Source: an uncultured Clostridia bacterium (GTDB lineage: Bacteria > Bacillota > Clostridia > UMGS1883). From it: a stretch of 33,051 nt of DNA. A model generated the notes under the pieces. The model was given only the letters and a program-made list of their open reading frames with translations. It was not told the DNA's origin and did not search any database. Each line of letters starts with the position of its first letter. Position 1 is the stretch's first letter. Location of the stretch: the NCBI GenBank assembly GCA_947629005.1, contig CANRCD010000017.1, positions 1-33,051 of the forward strand, read 5' to 3'. Shown here one piece after another: positions 5,401-14,800 of this stretch. Position numbers and translations under genes: made by a program.

Positions 5401-5465
5401 GCCCTTTTTGAAAAAAATTCAAGAAATTTATGCGTACTAACGTGCATACAGCTTCGTAGCGCAAC

Positions 5466-5506
5466 AAAACCTCTTATGGCGAATATTTCTATTCCGCCAT
5501 AAGAGG
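5466..5506 (-). terminator. Terminator of the fucosidase gene
   Basis: A 12-bp perfect stem (CCTCTTATGGCG at 5470-5481 with CGCCATAAGAGG at 5495-5506). Read leftward it is followed by TTTTG (5466-5469), and it lies 71 bases past the fucosidase stop codon. Confidence 0.7.
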
Positions 5507-5576
5507 CCGTCGATTTAACGCTCTTTTGAGGAGCCGTTCACTCCTGCTTCAAACCGGTTTTACGTTTCTTCGCCGT

Positions 5577-7043
5577 TTAATCAATTTCAATTTTGAACAC
5601 TACGGGCTTTTCAGTCTCGACAGGGCGCGTGGTGATTTTCAGACCCTCAGAGTCGCGGCTCCACGCGGGGGAAGAGTCGTGCCCAAGTACGGACACGGAC
5701 TTTATAATCCCGTGAAAATTCGGCTTGCGGGAGGCGTCTGCTTCGGCCAGCGAGCGGATAAGAACCTCGCTCTTGCCCCGCATATTGAGACAGGCCGCGT
5801 AGATACAGCCGCCGTTCACGGTAAAGCGGATATCTTCGCTTGTGTAGGGCTTGGCCTCGGCATCGGCAAATTGGCCTTCGGTTATTTCGGTAGGACCCTC
5901 GCCGGATCTACGCCACAGCTTCGCGCCGTAAATCGCCTCGCCGTTGACGCGCAGCCAATCGCCTATCTCCAGCAGTATTTGCCTGTCCTCGTCGGGAATG
6001 ACGCCGTCGGCTCTCGGGCCGATATTGAGGAGCAGACGGCCGTTTTTGCTCACAATATCAACCAAATCTCGGATTATCTGCGCGGCGCTCTTGTACCAAT
6101 TCCGCTCGGTATAGCACCAAGAATTTGTGGCCACAGAGGTATCAGTCTGCCAGATATATGGCTTGGATTCGGCAAACTGGCCGCGCTCGATGTCCACCAC
6201 GGCTGTGCCAAACTCAAAGGCGTCATGCTTGTAGTTTATCACTACTTCCTCGCCCCACTCGTCGGCGCGGTTATAGTAGTAGGCCGCAAATTTTTTTAGG
6301 TAGGGCTTTACGGCGCTGTGCTGTATCCACCAGTCGAAATATATGATTTTCGGGCGGTACTTATTAACAAGCTCGCAGCAGCGGCAAAGCCAGTCGTTCA
6401 TGAACTCCTCGCTGGGGGCTGGTTCGGAGAACAGGTCGTGATGGTCGCGTTCGGGCATCGAGGGCCAGTAGAAGTCGCCGCGGCAAAGCGGCTCCTTTAT
6501 GTCGGAGTCGAATTCCTTGCCGTGGCCCATGAAAAACCAGTGCTCCACGCGGTGGCTCGACGCTCCGCATATTAGGCCGCGCTTACCGCACTCGGCTGAG
6601 AGCTCGCCCAGAGTGTCGCGCATGGGGCCCATTTTGGCGGCGCACCAGTCCGAAAGCTCGCTTGCGTACATCTGAAAGCCGTCGTGGTGCTCGGCCACGG
6701 GCACCACGTACTGTGCTCCCGCGCGGCTGAAAAGCTCGGCCCACGCCGCCGGATTGAATTTTTCCGCCTTGAACAGCGGGATAAAATCCTTATATCCGAA
6801 GTCCCTGTGCAGTCCGTATGTTTTCACGTGGTGTTCAAACTCCGGACTGCCTTGTATGTACATATTCCGAGAATACCATTCGCTGCCGAATGCGGGCACG
6901 CTGTAGATTCCCCAATGAATAAAAATGCCAAATTTTGCGTCCTCGTACCACCTTGGCGGGCGGTACTGCTGGAGCGAGGCCCAATCGGCCTTGTATCTGC
7001 CGTTTGCAATGACGGCGTCAATTTTTTCAAGATATTCCTTCAT
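5577..7043 (-). CDS. Alpha-L-fucosidase, GH29, cytoplasmic
   Basis: A 488-residue enzyme of glycoside hydrolase family 29, which removes alpha-L-fucose with retention of configuration. Family marks seen are KFGIFIHWGIYSVPAFGSEW near residues 38-57, the substrate-pocket run EHHDGFQMY near 118-126, the predicted nucleophile Asp237 in IIYFDWW, and the NIGPRADGVIPDED motif that closes the barrel. A small beta-sandwich follows. The ATG at 7043 is chosen because GGGGGG precedes it and the family alignment starts there; 29 upstream codons in the same frame are not expected to be translated. There is no signal peptide, so it acts inside the cell on imported oligosaccharides. It is divergent from the large secreted glycosidase, with back-to-back promoters around an inverted repeat. 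Confidence 0.92.
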   Translation of the reverse strand: MKEYLEKIDAVIANGRYKADWASLQQYRPPRWYEDAKFGIFIHWGIYSVPAFGSEWYSRNMYIQGSPEFEHHVKTYGLHRDFGYKDFIPLFKAEKFNPAAWAELFSRAGAQYVVPVAEHHDGFQMYASELSDWCAAKMGPMRDTLGELSAECGKRGLICGASSHRVEHWFFMGHGKEFDSDIKEPLCRGDFYWPSMPERDHHDLFSEPAPSEEFMNDWLCRCCELVNKYRPKIIYFDWWIQHSAVKPYLKKFAAYYYNRADEWGEEVVINYKHDAFEFGTAVVDIERGQFAESKPYIWQTDTSVATNSWCYTERNWYKSAAQIIRDLVDIVSKNGRLLLNIGPRADGVIPDEDRQILLEIGDWLRVNGEAIYGAKLWRRSGEGPTEITEGQFADAEAKPYTSEDIRFTVNGGCIYAACLNMRGKSEVLIRSLAEADASRKPNFHGIIKSVSVLGHDSSPAWSRDSEGLKITTRPVETEKPVVFKIEID

Positions 7044-7065
7044 GAAAAATCCCCCCTTTTTACTG

Positions 7066-7094
7066 ATTATAACCCATTTCCGCCGAAAAGTAAA
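7066..7094 (-). promoter_or_regulatory. Fucosidase promoter
   Basis: Read leftward: TTTACT (7089-7094), 17-base spacer, TATAAT (7066-7071). Confidence 0.68.
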
Positions 7095-7110
7095 TAGCTT
7101 TCGTTCGGCG
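7081..7110. promoter_or_regulatory. Inverted repeat between divergent glycosidase promoters
   Basis: CGCCGAA (7081-7087) and TTCGGCG (7104-7110) form a perfect 7-bp inverted repeat with a 16-base centre. The left arm and part of the centre cover the -35 region of the fucosidase promoter, so it may be an operator shared by the two divergent genes. Confidence 0.35.
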
Positions 7111-7137
7111 CGGAGGGAAAATTTACACAAAAACCTA

Positions 7138-7166
7138 TTTACAAAAAAGTGAAGCGGTTGTATAAT
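7138..7166 (+). promoter_or_regulatory. Promoter of the large secreted glycosidase
   Basis: TTTACA (7138-7143), 17-base spacer, TATAAT (7161-7166); start near 7173, 30 bases before the ATG. Confidence 0.78.
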
Positions 7167-7202
7167 ATTTTTATAATTGTATTCAGGAAAGGGGAAAAGA
7201 AG

Positions 7203-10200
7203 ATGAAAAAATTATTCTCGCTTGTTCTTGCCGCCGCGATGACGCTGGCGCTTGCGCCGTCTTTGCCTGCGGCGGCGGCTTCCGTGCCGACGCTCACGGT
7301 TGACATGACCGAAAAAACGGGCCCCATGCGCCACGGCAGCGCGGGCTTCCTATACGGTCTCGGCAGCCACGGTACGCCGAACGCCAACACTCTTACGCCG
7401 CTAAAGCCCGATACGGCCGTGCAAAAAGCGCCCGATGGCCTTCAGCACCCCACCGGCGACGTGCTTGATGTGGCCGAGACCTTCATCGAGGCCGGCGGCG
7501 AGCAGGTGCAGATTTATCTTCAGGATATTTTCGCCCTGTGGAGCTACGAGTATACCGACATTGACGATTATCTGGAAAGAATAAAGGAAATGGTGCCGAA
7601 AATCGTTGCCCTGCGCGACAGCCACCCCGATTTTTCCGGCAAGTTCGTGTACGTTCCGTATAACGAGCCCGACGGCATTTGGTTCGGCGGAATAAACGAC
7701 AGAGCTGATGTTCAGGACAAATTCAATGACTACTGGCAGAAGGCCTATACGCTGATAAAGGAGCTCGACCCCGACGCGCTTATCGGCGGGGCAAGCTATT
7801 CCGTGTATCAGCCGAATGCTATGGAAAGCTGGATACGCTTCTGTGCCGAGAACGGCTGCGAACCCGACTACATAACTTGGCACGAGCTTCAGACCGATAA
7901 GCTTTCGAGCTTCAAGTCGCATCTCGACCACTACCGTGGCCTTGAGAGCAAGTACGGCATGGAGCAGCGGGAAATAATCATAAACGAGTATGCCCCGCAG
8001 AACCACTGCTCGGTTCCCGGCAAGCTGGTGAACTGGATAGCCCTCTTTGAGGAAAACAAGGTCAGCGGCTGCCTGCCCTACTGGCACAACGCCGGCAACC
8101 TCAACGACATTGCCGCCGACAACAACGAGCCCAACGGCGCGTGGTGGCTGTATAAGTGGTACGGCGATATGAGCGGAGAAACCCTCAGCCTGACTACCTC
8201 CACCGCGAGGGATAAGCTCTACGGCCTCGCCTCGATAGACGACAACAAAAAGAGCGCGAACGTGATTTTCGGCGGCGTTGACGGCGCGGCGGACATCGTG
8301 CTTGAAAACATAGCCAAAACCGAGGCCTTTAACGGGGCTTCGGCGGTCAACGTAAAAATAGAGGCCACCTATTGGACGGCCTTCCACGGCGTTGCGGCGG
8401 AGCCCGCTGTTATACGCAGCGGCGTTTACGCCGTGGAGAACGGGGCCGTAACCGTGGAGCTGGACGGCATGGAGGCTTCGGCGGCCTATAACATAACCGT
8501 GACCGCTGCCGCTGAAGGCAGTAAGCCCGGCGTAGTTTACCGCGGCCCCTGGCGCAAAACATGGGAGGCCGAGGATGCGACCCTCGTGGGGGGCGCGTGG
8601 AAAAACAACGGCGACAACAACAGATACGCCTACTCCGGCGGCTACCGCGTCAGCGGAATTGACAGCGCTGACGCCGGCGTGGACTTCGCCGTTGACGTGC
8701 CCATAAGCGGCTTCTACAGGGCCGACATGATCTATGGCAACGGCCTTGGCCTGGATACCGCTCACCCCGCCGACAATAACCCCGTAACCGTTACCCAAAG
8801 CCGCTCCATTGACGGCGAGGAGCAAATCCTCACCCTTGAAAACACCCTCCGTTGGACCATGGCCGGCATGTACACGGACTACATCGAGCTTGAGGAGGGC
8901 GCGCATACCTTCTCCTACCGCGGCACGGGCGGGCAGGGCGCGTCCATCGACTGCCTGAGCCTGACATACGCGGGCGGCGAGATACCCGCCTTTGACAGCG
9001 TGTACGAGGCCGAGCTCGCCGACTTCAACACCCTGCTCGATAACGCCGAGACCGCCGTTAAAACCGAAAGCGAGATATCCGGCCACAGCGGCTCGGGCTA
9101 CGTGACCGGCCTCGACAATGTAAGCGTGAAAAATGGCGGCGGCGTGCGCTTTACGGTTGTCGTGCCCGATAACGGCCTTTACGACCTGACGCTCCGCTAC
9201 GCAGGAAACGGCGCGGCGGCGAATATATACCTTGACAACACCGCTCTCACGCTCGATAATTTCCTCACGGAAGTGGAGCTTCCCGCCTCGGCGGCATTTG
9301 CCTCCGCGGGTACGGCGGTGTTCCTTCAGAAGGGAATCAATATAATCGACATAGATACCTCCGGCCCAGCCGCGCTGGATTATCTGCGCGTGCGAAGGGC
9401 CGAGGGAGCGGAGGACGAAATTGTAACCGTCGAGGCGGAGAGCGGCTCCGTTACCGGCGGCGAGACGGCCGCGAACGCTTATGCCGGCGGCGGGAGCTAT
9501 GTGCCCGGGCTTGAGGCCGCGCACGGTTATGAAAATATCGAAAATGATTTCACCGTAACGGGCCTCAACGACACGCTTCTCAGTTACGAAAGCGCTGCCG
9601 ACGCCGAGCTTATCTACGCGGACTATGACGAAAAAGGCCGTCTTGCGGCGGTGAAGCGCGTGTCTCTGCCTGCGGGAGAGGCCGTTAAGGAGCTTGAATC
9701 AGGCCACGATGAGATGTATATCTGGTACTCGGTCAAAAATCTGCGTCCCGCGGCGGAAATACTCGCGGACGCGGAGGGCGGCAGCCTTGAAATACCGGTG
9801 ACCGTGCCCGAGGCCGGCGATTATAAAATGGTCATACGTTACTCAAACAGCGAGCTTTTTGGCGCGCACAACTACAACGCTCAGATAGTTGACCGCTACG
9901 CAAGCTACAGCGTGAACGGCGGCGAGGGCGAGCGCGTGTACTTCAAAAATACCTTCAGCGACGACAACTGGCGCACCGTGGCTGTTCCCGTGCGGCTTGA
10001 GGCTGGGGAGAACACCGTAAAATTCTATAATGACAACTGGCGGTTGGTGCGCTGCGGCGTACTTAAGCAGGGCGAGAGCGAGCATATCCCCGAAAACATA
10101 GACTATCAGACCCTCGCGAACCTCACGCCCAATTTTGACAGCTTCTCCTTTGCTCCGGCGGTCGCGGAAGCGTCCTCCGCCGCCGAAAGATACAAGATAA

Positions 10201-11762
10201 GCGTAATGGCGACCGACGGCGGCTCCGTAAGCTGGGATAAGTCCTCGGCGGAGGCCGGCGAAAGCGTCACTCTCACACTTAAGCACGACTATCCCGACGG
10301 CGACTTTGCCGTCACCGCTAACGGCGAGGACGTTACGAGCCTCATAAGGGACGGCGCCCTCACTGTGGAAATTACCGAAAACACCGATTTCCGCGTAATG
10401 TTTATCCTCCCTGAAAATCTTGATAAATACATCGTCAATAATTCCTTTGGCTCCGGCCTTGACGGCTGGACGGCCGAAAGTGTTACGATTGAGGGCGAGA
10501 AACCCAATCACCGCGCCGTGTTCGGCGAAGGCGGCAGTCTGAGCCAGACAGTTGATGTGGACGGCCCCGGCTACTACACCCTTACGTTAAAGGCCGAGGG
10601 CGAGGGCAGAGTGTCGTTTGGCGCTTCAGAGGCGGAAATCACGGCCCAAACCGCCGTTACCGCCTACGGCGAGGACAAAATCGAGCTTGCCGTGACCGGC
10701 AAGGCGGGCCTGTCCGTGGGCGACTTCCACATAGCGGACGTTCTGCCCGCGGATACCTCCCTGCTTTACTTTGTGGATTGCGGCGACAGGAACACCTCCA
10801 CGCTTTCCGAGGGAGACAGCCTTGGCTTGTATAACTCTGTGACCGAACAGTTCTACGGCTTTGATTCGGTGACGGGAAAAAAGTGGGGCATAGACGACAC
10901 ATACGTTAAAAACGACACATATCCCACTCTGCTTACCGGCGAGTACACATGGCCATACGAGTACAGCGAGGTAGAGGACGGCTGCGCAAAGACTTTATCG
11001 TACCGCTACGCCAAGGATCAGGACGACAGGACCGGCCCGGGCGTGACCTACAGATTCGAGCTGCCGGACGGCCGGTATAACTTCGAGGTGGGCTTCTATA
11101 CCTCGTGGAGCATAACGGACGACAACCGCAAGGCAGACCTTACCGTAAACGGCAAGACCGTTGCCGCCGGCGTTATCCCCTCGACAGACGCGGCGAACCC
11201 CGTCATCGTAAGCGCCACCGCCGAGGTCAGCGGCGGCGAGGCCGCGCTCAATCTTAAGCTGACGAGCGACGGCAAGGGAGGCCCGATGATGAGCTGGATA
11301 AAGATATCGAGGGCGATAAACCGCATAGATACAGCGGGAATGGTAACCGACGGCGCTCCCACATGGAACAATGATCAAAACACAAAGGCCGATAAGGCCT
11401 TCGACGGCGACCCTGAAACCTACTATGACGGCGACAAGACAGGCTCCGTGCCCGACCCGTGGCTGCAAATAGACATGGGAGAGGAGCGCGACATCGCGGC
11501 CATCGGCTTTGTCCCGAGAAAAAATGACGGAAAAACCGATTTCAGCGAGCGCATGAAGGGCGGAGAGTTCCTCGTTTCAAAGGACGCCAGTAAGTGGGAA
11601 AAGCTATACACAATCCCATCCGCGCCTGCCCAAGACCGCGAAACCTGCGTTCCGGCTTCCGGCTTCCTTACGGACGGCGGCGGCTGGCGCTACCTCAAAT
11701 TCCAAACGCCTAACGAATACTGCAACGTGGCCGAGATATATATTTACGAGGCGGCCGAATAA
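7203..11762 (+). CDS. Large secreted clan-A-like glycosidase with several binding modules
   Basis: A 1519-residue exported protein. The start at 7203 gives a typical signal peptide (MKKLFSLVLAAAMTLALAPS, cut after about residue 26). Residues 30-450 look like a (beta/alpha)8 glycosidase of the GH39/GH51-like type, with the acid/base Glu155 in YNEPDG and the nucleophile Glu262 in IINEYAP; the exact family is not clear. Then come two CBM6/35-like modules (about 455-585 and 600-740, opening with WEAEDA and YEAELA), a third EAES-type module with an IWYSVKNLRPA stretch (about 740-970), an InlB-like repeat (about 995-1075), a CBM4-like segment, a malectin-like domain (about 1185-1370, opening with YFVDCGD) and a final F5/8 type C module (about 1373-1519). 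No cell-wall anchor is seen. Substrate unknown, likely a complex polysaccharide. Confidence 0.85.
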   Translation: MKKLFSLVLAAAMTLALAPSLPAAAASVPTLTVDMTEKTGPMRHGSAGFLYGLGSHGTPNANTLTPLKPDTAVQKAPDGLQHPTGDVLDVAETFIEAGGEQVQIYLQDIFALWSYEYTDIDDYLERIKEMVPKIVALRDSHPDFSGKFVYVPYNEPDGIWFGGINDRADVQDKFNDYWQKAYTLIKELDPDALIGGASYSVYQPNAMESWIRFCAENGCEPDYITWHELQTDKLSSFKSHLDHYRGLESKYGMEQREIIINEYAPQNHCSVPGKLVNWIALFEENKVSGCLPYWHNAGNLNDIAADNNEPNGAWWLYKWYGDMSGETLSLTTSTARDKLYGLASIDDNKKSANVIFGGVDGAADIVLENIAKTEAFNGASAVNVKIEATYWTAFHGVAAEPAVIRSGVYAVENGAVTVELDGMEASAAYNITVTAAAEGSKPGVVYRGPWRKTWEAEDATLVGGAWKNNGDNNRYAYSGGYRVSGIDSADAGVDFAVDVPISGFYRADMIYGNGLGLDTAHPADNNPVTVTQSRSIDGEEQILTLENTLRWTMAGMYTDYIELEEGAHTFSYRGTGGQGASIDCLSLTYAGGEIPAFDSVYEAELADFNTLLDNAETAVKTESEISGHSGSGYVTGLDNVSVKNGGGVRFTVVVPDNGLYDLTLRYAGNGAAANIYLDNTALTLDNFLTEVELPASAAFASAGTAVFLQKGINIIDIDTSGPAALDYLRVRRAEGAEDEIVTVEAESGSVTGGETAANAYAGGGSYVPGLEAAHGYENIENDFTVTGLNDTLLSYESAADAELIYADYDEKGRLAAVKRVSLPAGEAVKELESGHDEMYIWYSVKNLRPAAEILADAEGGSLEIPVTVPEAGDYKMVIRYSNSELFGAHNYNAQIVDRYASYSVNGGEGERVYFKNTFSDDNWRTVAVPVRLEAGENTVKFYNDNWRLVRCGVLKQGESEHIPENIDYQTLANLTPNFDSFSFAPAVAEASSAAERYKISVMATDGGSVSWDKSSAEAGESVTLTLKHDYPDGDFAVTANGEDVTSLIRDGALTVEITENTDFRVMFILPENLDKYIVNNSFGSGLDGWTAESVTIEGEKPNHRAVFGEGGSLSQTVDVDGPGYYTLTLKAEGEGRVSFGASEAEITAQTAVTAYGEDKIELAVTGKAGLSVGDFHIADVLPADTSLLYFVDCGDRNTSTLSEGDSLGLYNSVTEQFYGFDSVTGKKWGIDDTYVKNDTYPTLLTGEYTWPYEYSEVEDGCAKTLSYRYAKDQDDRTGPGVTYRFELPDGRYNFEVGFYTSWSITDDNRKADLTVNGKTVAAGVIPSTDAANPVIVSATAEVSGGEAALNLKLTSDGKGGPMMSWIKISRAINRIDTAGMVTDGAPTWNNDQNTKADKAFDGDPETYYDGDKTGSVPDPWLQIDMGEERDIAAIGFVPRKNDGKTDFSERMKGGEFLVSKDASKWEKLYTIPSAPAQDRETCVPASGFLTDGGGWRYLKFQTPNEYCNVAEIYIYEAAE

Positions 11763-11770
11763 AGAAAAAC

Positions 11771-11802
11771 GCAGGGCCTCCGCTTTATGGCGGAGGCCCT
11801 GC
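11771..11802. terminator. GC-rich hairpin after the large glycosidase
   Basis: A 13-bp perfect stem (11771-11783 with 11790-11802) with a 6-base loop, 8 bases after the stop codon. There is an A-rich run on its left but no T-run on its right, so as a rightward terminator it lacks the usual U-tract and may mainly protect the mRNA end. Confidence 0.55.
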
Positions 11803-11836
11803 GCGGATATTACACCGGACGGACGGAATACTTCTA

Positions 11837-11865
11837 TTGACACGCGGCGGACCGCATGATAAAAT
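11837..11865 (+). promoter_or_regulatory. Promoter of the GH2 gene
   Basis: TTGACA (11837-11842), 17-base spacer, TAAAAT (11860-11865); start near 11872, 27 bases before the GTG start. Confidence 0.72.
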
Positions 11866-11898
11866 ATTCATATACGCGCGCGAAGGAAGATGAGATAG

Positions 11899-14800
11899 GT
11901 GAAAAAGGCGATAAAATACACATTTGGAATTGCGGTAGTTTTTACCCTGATTTTTGCGGCAATGGAGGCGAAGGCTATGGAGGGAAGGGAAACCCTGAAT
12001 TTTAACACGGGCTGGCTTTATTCTCCCGTGGATTACTCTAACGGCGAGCTGCTTACTCTTGACGACAGCGGCTTTGAGCGCGTGAGCGTGCCCCACGCGA
12101 ACACCGTGCTCGATACGCACAAGGGCGGCGATTTTCAGAATCAAATCGAGAAATACCGCTTTGTTTCGTGGTACAGGCGGCACTTCACTCTCGGCAGCGA
12201 GTACGCCGGCAAACGGCTGATAGTTGAATTCGAGGGCGTTGCAACCGTGACGGACGTTTATATAAACGGCGCGAAGCTTGGCGAGCACAAGGGAGCCTAT
12301 ACCGGCTTTTCCTATGACATTACGGATTATGTAAACCTCGGTGCAGACAATGTGCTTGCCGTCCGTGTGGACAGCGCCCGCCGCGCTGACATTCCGCCCG
12401 AGGGCGGGCAGGTGGACTACTGTCTATTCGGCGGTATCGTCCGCGATGTGCGGATGACGGCGGTGAATCCGACATATATTACCGACGCTTTTCTCTCCAC
12501 GCCTGACCTCAGCGCCGAGGGCGGAGCCGTGCGCTCCGCCGTCAGCGTCAGGAATCTTTCCGGCAAAAGCGCGTCTCTGGCCGTGGAAACGGTGATATAT
12601 GACAAAGACGGCGCCGAGGCGGCAAGAGCGGTCAGCGGGGAAAAGCTCGTTTCGGACGGCGGCTCGTTCACCTTCGACACGCCGGAAATAAGCAATCCGC
12701 ATCTTTGGAGCGTTGACGACCCGTACCTTTATACCGCCGAGGTGAGCCTTATCGAAAACGGCGCGGCCGTAGATACATACGAAACGAAAATCGGCCTGCG
12801 CTGGTTTGAGTTTTCCGATACGAGCTTTTATCTCAACGGCAAAAAGCTCGTTTTGCGCGGGGTGAACCGCCACGAGCAGTGGCCGTATCAGGGCCGCGCC
12901 GTGCCGGACAAGCTTCAGGTGCGCGACGCCGACATGGTTAAGGAGACCGGCTTTAACGCCGTGCGCTGTTCGCACTACCCGCAGGACCCGTCCTTCCTAA
13001 GCCGCTGCGACGAGCTTGGCCTTATCGTATTCGAGGAGGCCCCCGGCTGGCAGCACGTGGGCGACGCCGCGTGGAAGGAGGTATATAAGGATAACCTTTG
13101 CGAGATGATAATCCGTGACCGTAATCACCCGTCTATCGTGACGTGGGGCGTCCGCGTGAACGAATCGTTTGACGACCATGATTTTGTCAGCGAATCGAGC
13201 TCTCTTGCCAAATCCCTCGACCCGACGCGGCCCACTCACGGCGTGCGCCGCAGTGAGAGCTATGACGGCACAGAAATGATAGAGGATATCTTCTGCGCAA
13301 ACTATATCTATCCTGAGGATCCGCGCTTTAAGCCGTTTATTTCTTCCGAGCACTCATGGGAGCACTGGACAGACGGTTTTGGTCTGCCCGGGGCAACCGA
13401 CGCTCAGGCGGCGGAATTCACCAAATCCTTCGCCGATGTGGTGGATTATTATTATAGAAACGACTACTGCCTCGGCGGCTTTGCGTGGAGTATGTTCGAC
13501 TATAATAACGAGGTCAACTATACAAACACCGGCAATGTGTTCTACAGCGGGATGTACGATATTTTCCGCCTCGATAAGCCTGTCGCGCACTTCTATCGCG
13601 CCCAAAAGGAGCCCGAGGAGGCTGTTGAGCTTTACATCGCCAATTACTGGACGGAAAGCTCACCCTCGACTGTGGAGGTATACGGTAACTGCGATGAGGT
13701 AGAGCTGTTTGTGAACGGCCGCTCGGTTGGCAGAACCGAGCCTAACCTGTATATGAACGTGCCGCATCCGGCCTTCAGGTTCGAGAATGTGGCCTTTGAG
13801 GCCGGAACTCTCACCGCTGTGGGCTATATCGGGGGAGAAGAGGCCGCCCGCACCGAGCGCAGAACTCCGGGCTCCGCAGCGAAAATCGCCGTCACACCTG
13901 ACTTCGGTGAGCTCGTGGCCGACGGCTCCGACATGACCTGCGTCGCCGTTGAACTGCTTGACGAAAACGGCACATGTCTGCCTTATGCCGACAACGAGGT
14001 GCAAATATCCCTGAGCGGCCCGGCCGACCTGATCTGCGAAAGTCCCGTGCGCCTTGAGGGCGGCAGGATTGGCTTCATTGTAAAGAGCCTCTATCACCGG
14101 ACCGGAGTCGTTGTCTGCACTGTCAGCGCCGATGGCGTGGAAAGCGGACGCTGCGAGATCGTTATCAACGACTATAATGATGAAAACGTCGTGCCCTATT
14201 CGGAAGGCGCGGCTTCCGTTTCGCCGCTCGGAATCGAGGATGTAAACGATACCAACGCCCGTTTCGATTACGGCGCGGGTTGGCTGACGACCGCTCAGGC
14301 CGGCTGTTATAAGAACGATAACCACTACTCTAACAACGCGGGCGATATGTTGACCGTCTCCTTCAGCGGCGACCGCCTGCAATGGTACGGCTCCAAGGCT
14401 CCCAACCACGGCGTCGCGGCATTTTCGCTCGACGGAGGGGAGGAAAGCTTTGTTGACTGCTATGCCGCGAGCCGCGCCGACGCTCTGCTGCTTTACGATA
14501 CCGGCTCGATCGGTCGGGGAGAGCACGTCCTCACCGTCCGCGTGACAGGTGAGAGGAACGCTCTCGCGACAGACTGCTACGTCAACGCCGACCGTGTGCG
14601 CGTCTTTGCCGATTCGGCAGCCATTCGCGGGAATTTGCTCACGGACGGCTGGCGGACGGACGGAATTTCGTGGAGCGTTGAGGGCGGCGGCCTTACGCAG
14701 AGCGACGCCGCGTTCGGCGACCACACCGCTCTTGCCGAAGCCTTGCCCGATATGACGCTTCGCGCCACTGTTCCTGTGCCAACGTCCAACGACACGGGTT

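Noticed and set aside
7401-9524. Long open frame (707 codons) on the minus strand, and similar ones at 13660-15078, 17046-18071 and 18527-19978.
   Set aside because: They lie antisense to clear glycosidase or binding-protein genes with signal peptides and catalytic motifs. Their composition is what GC-rich codon bias produces in the opposite frame.
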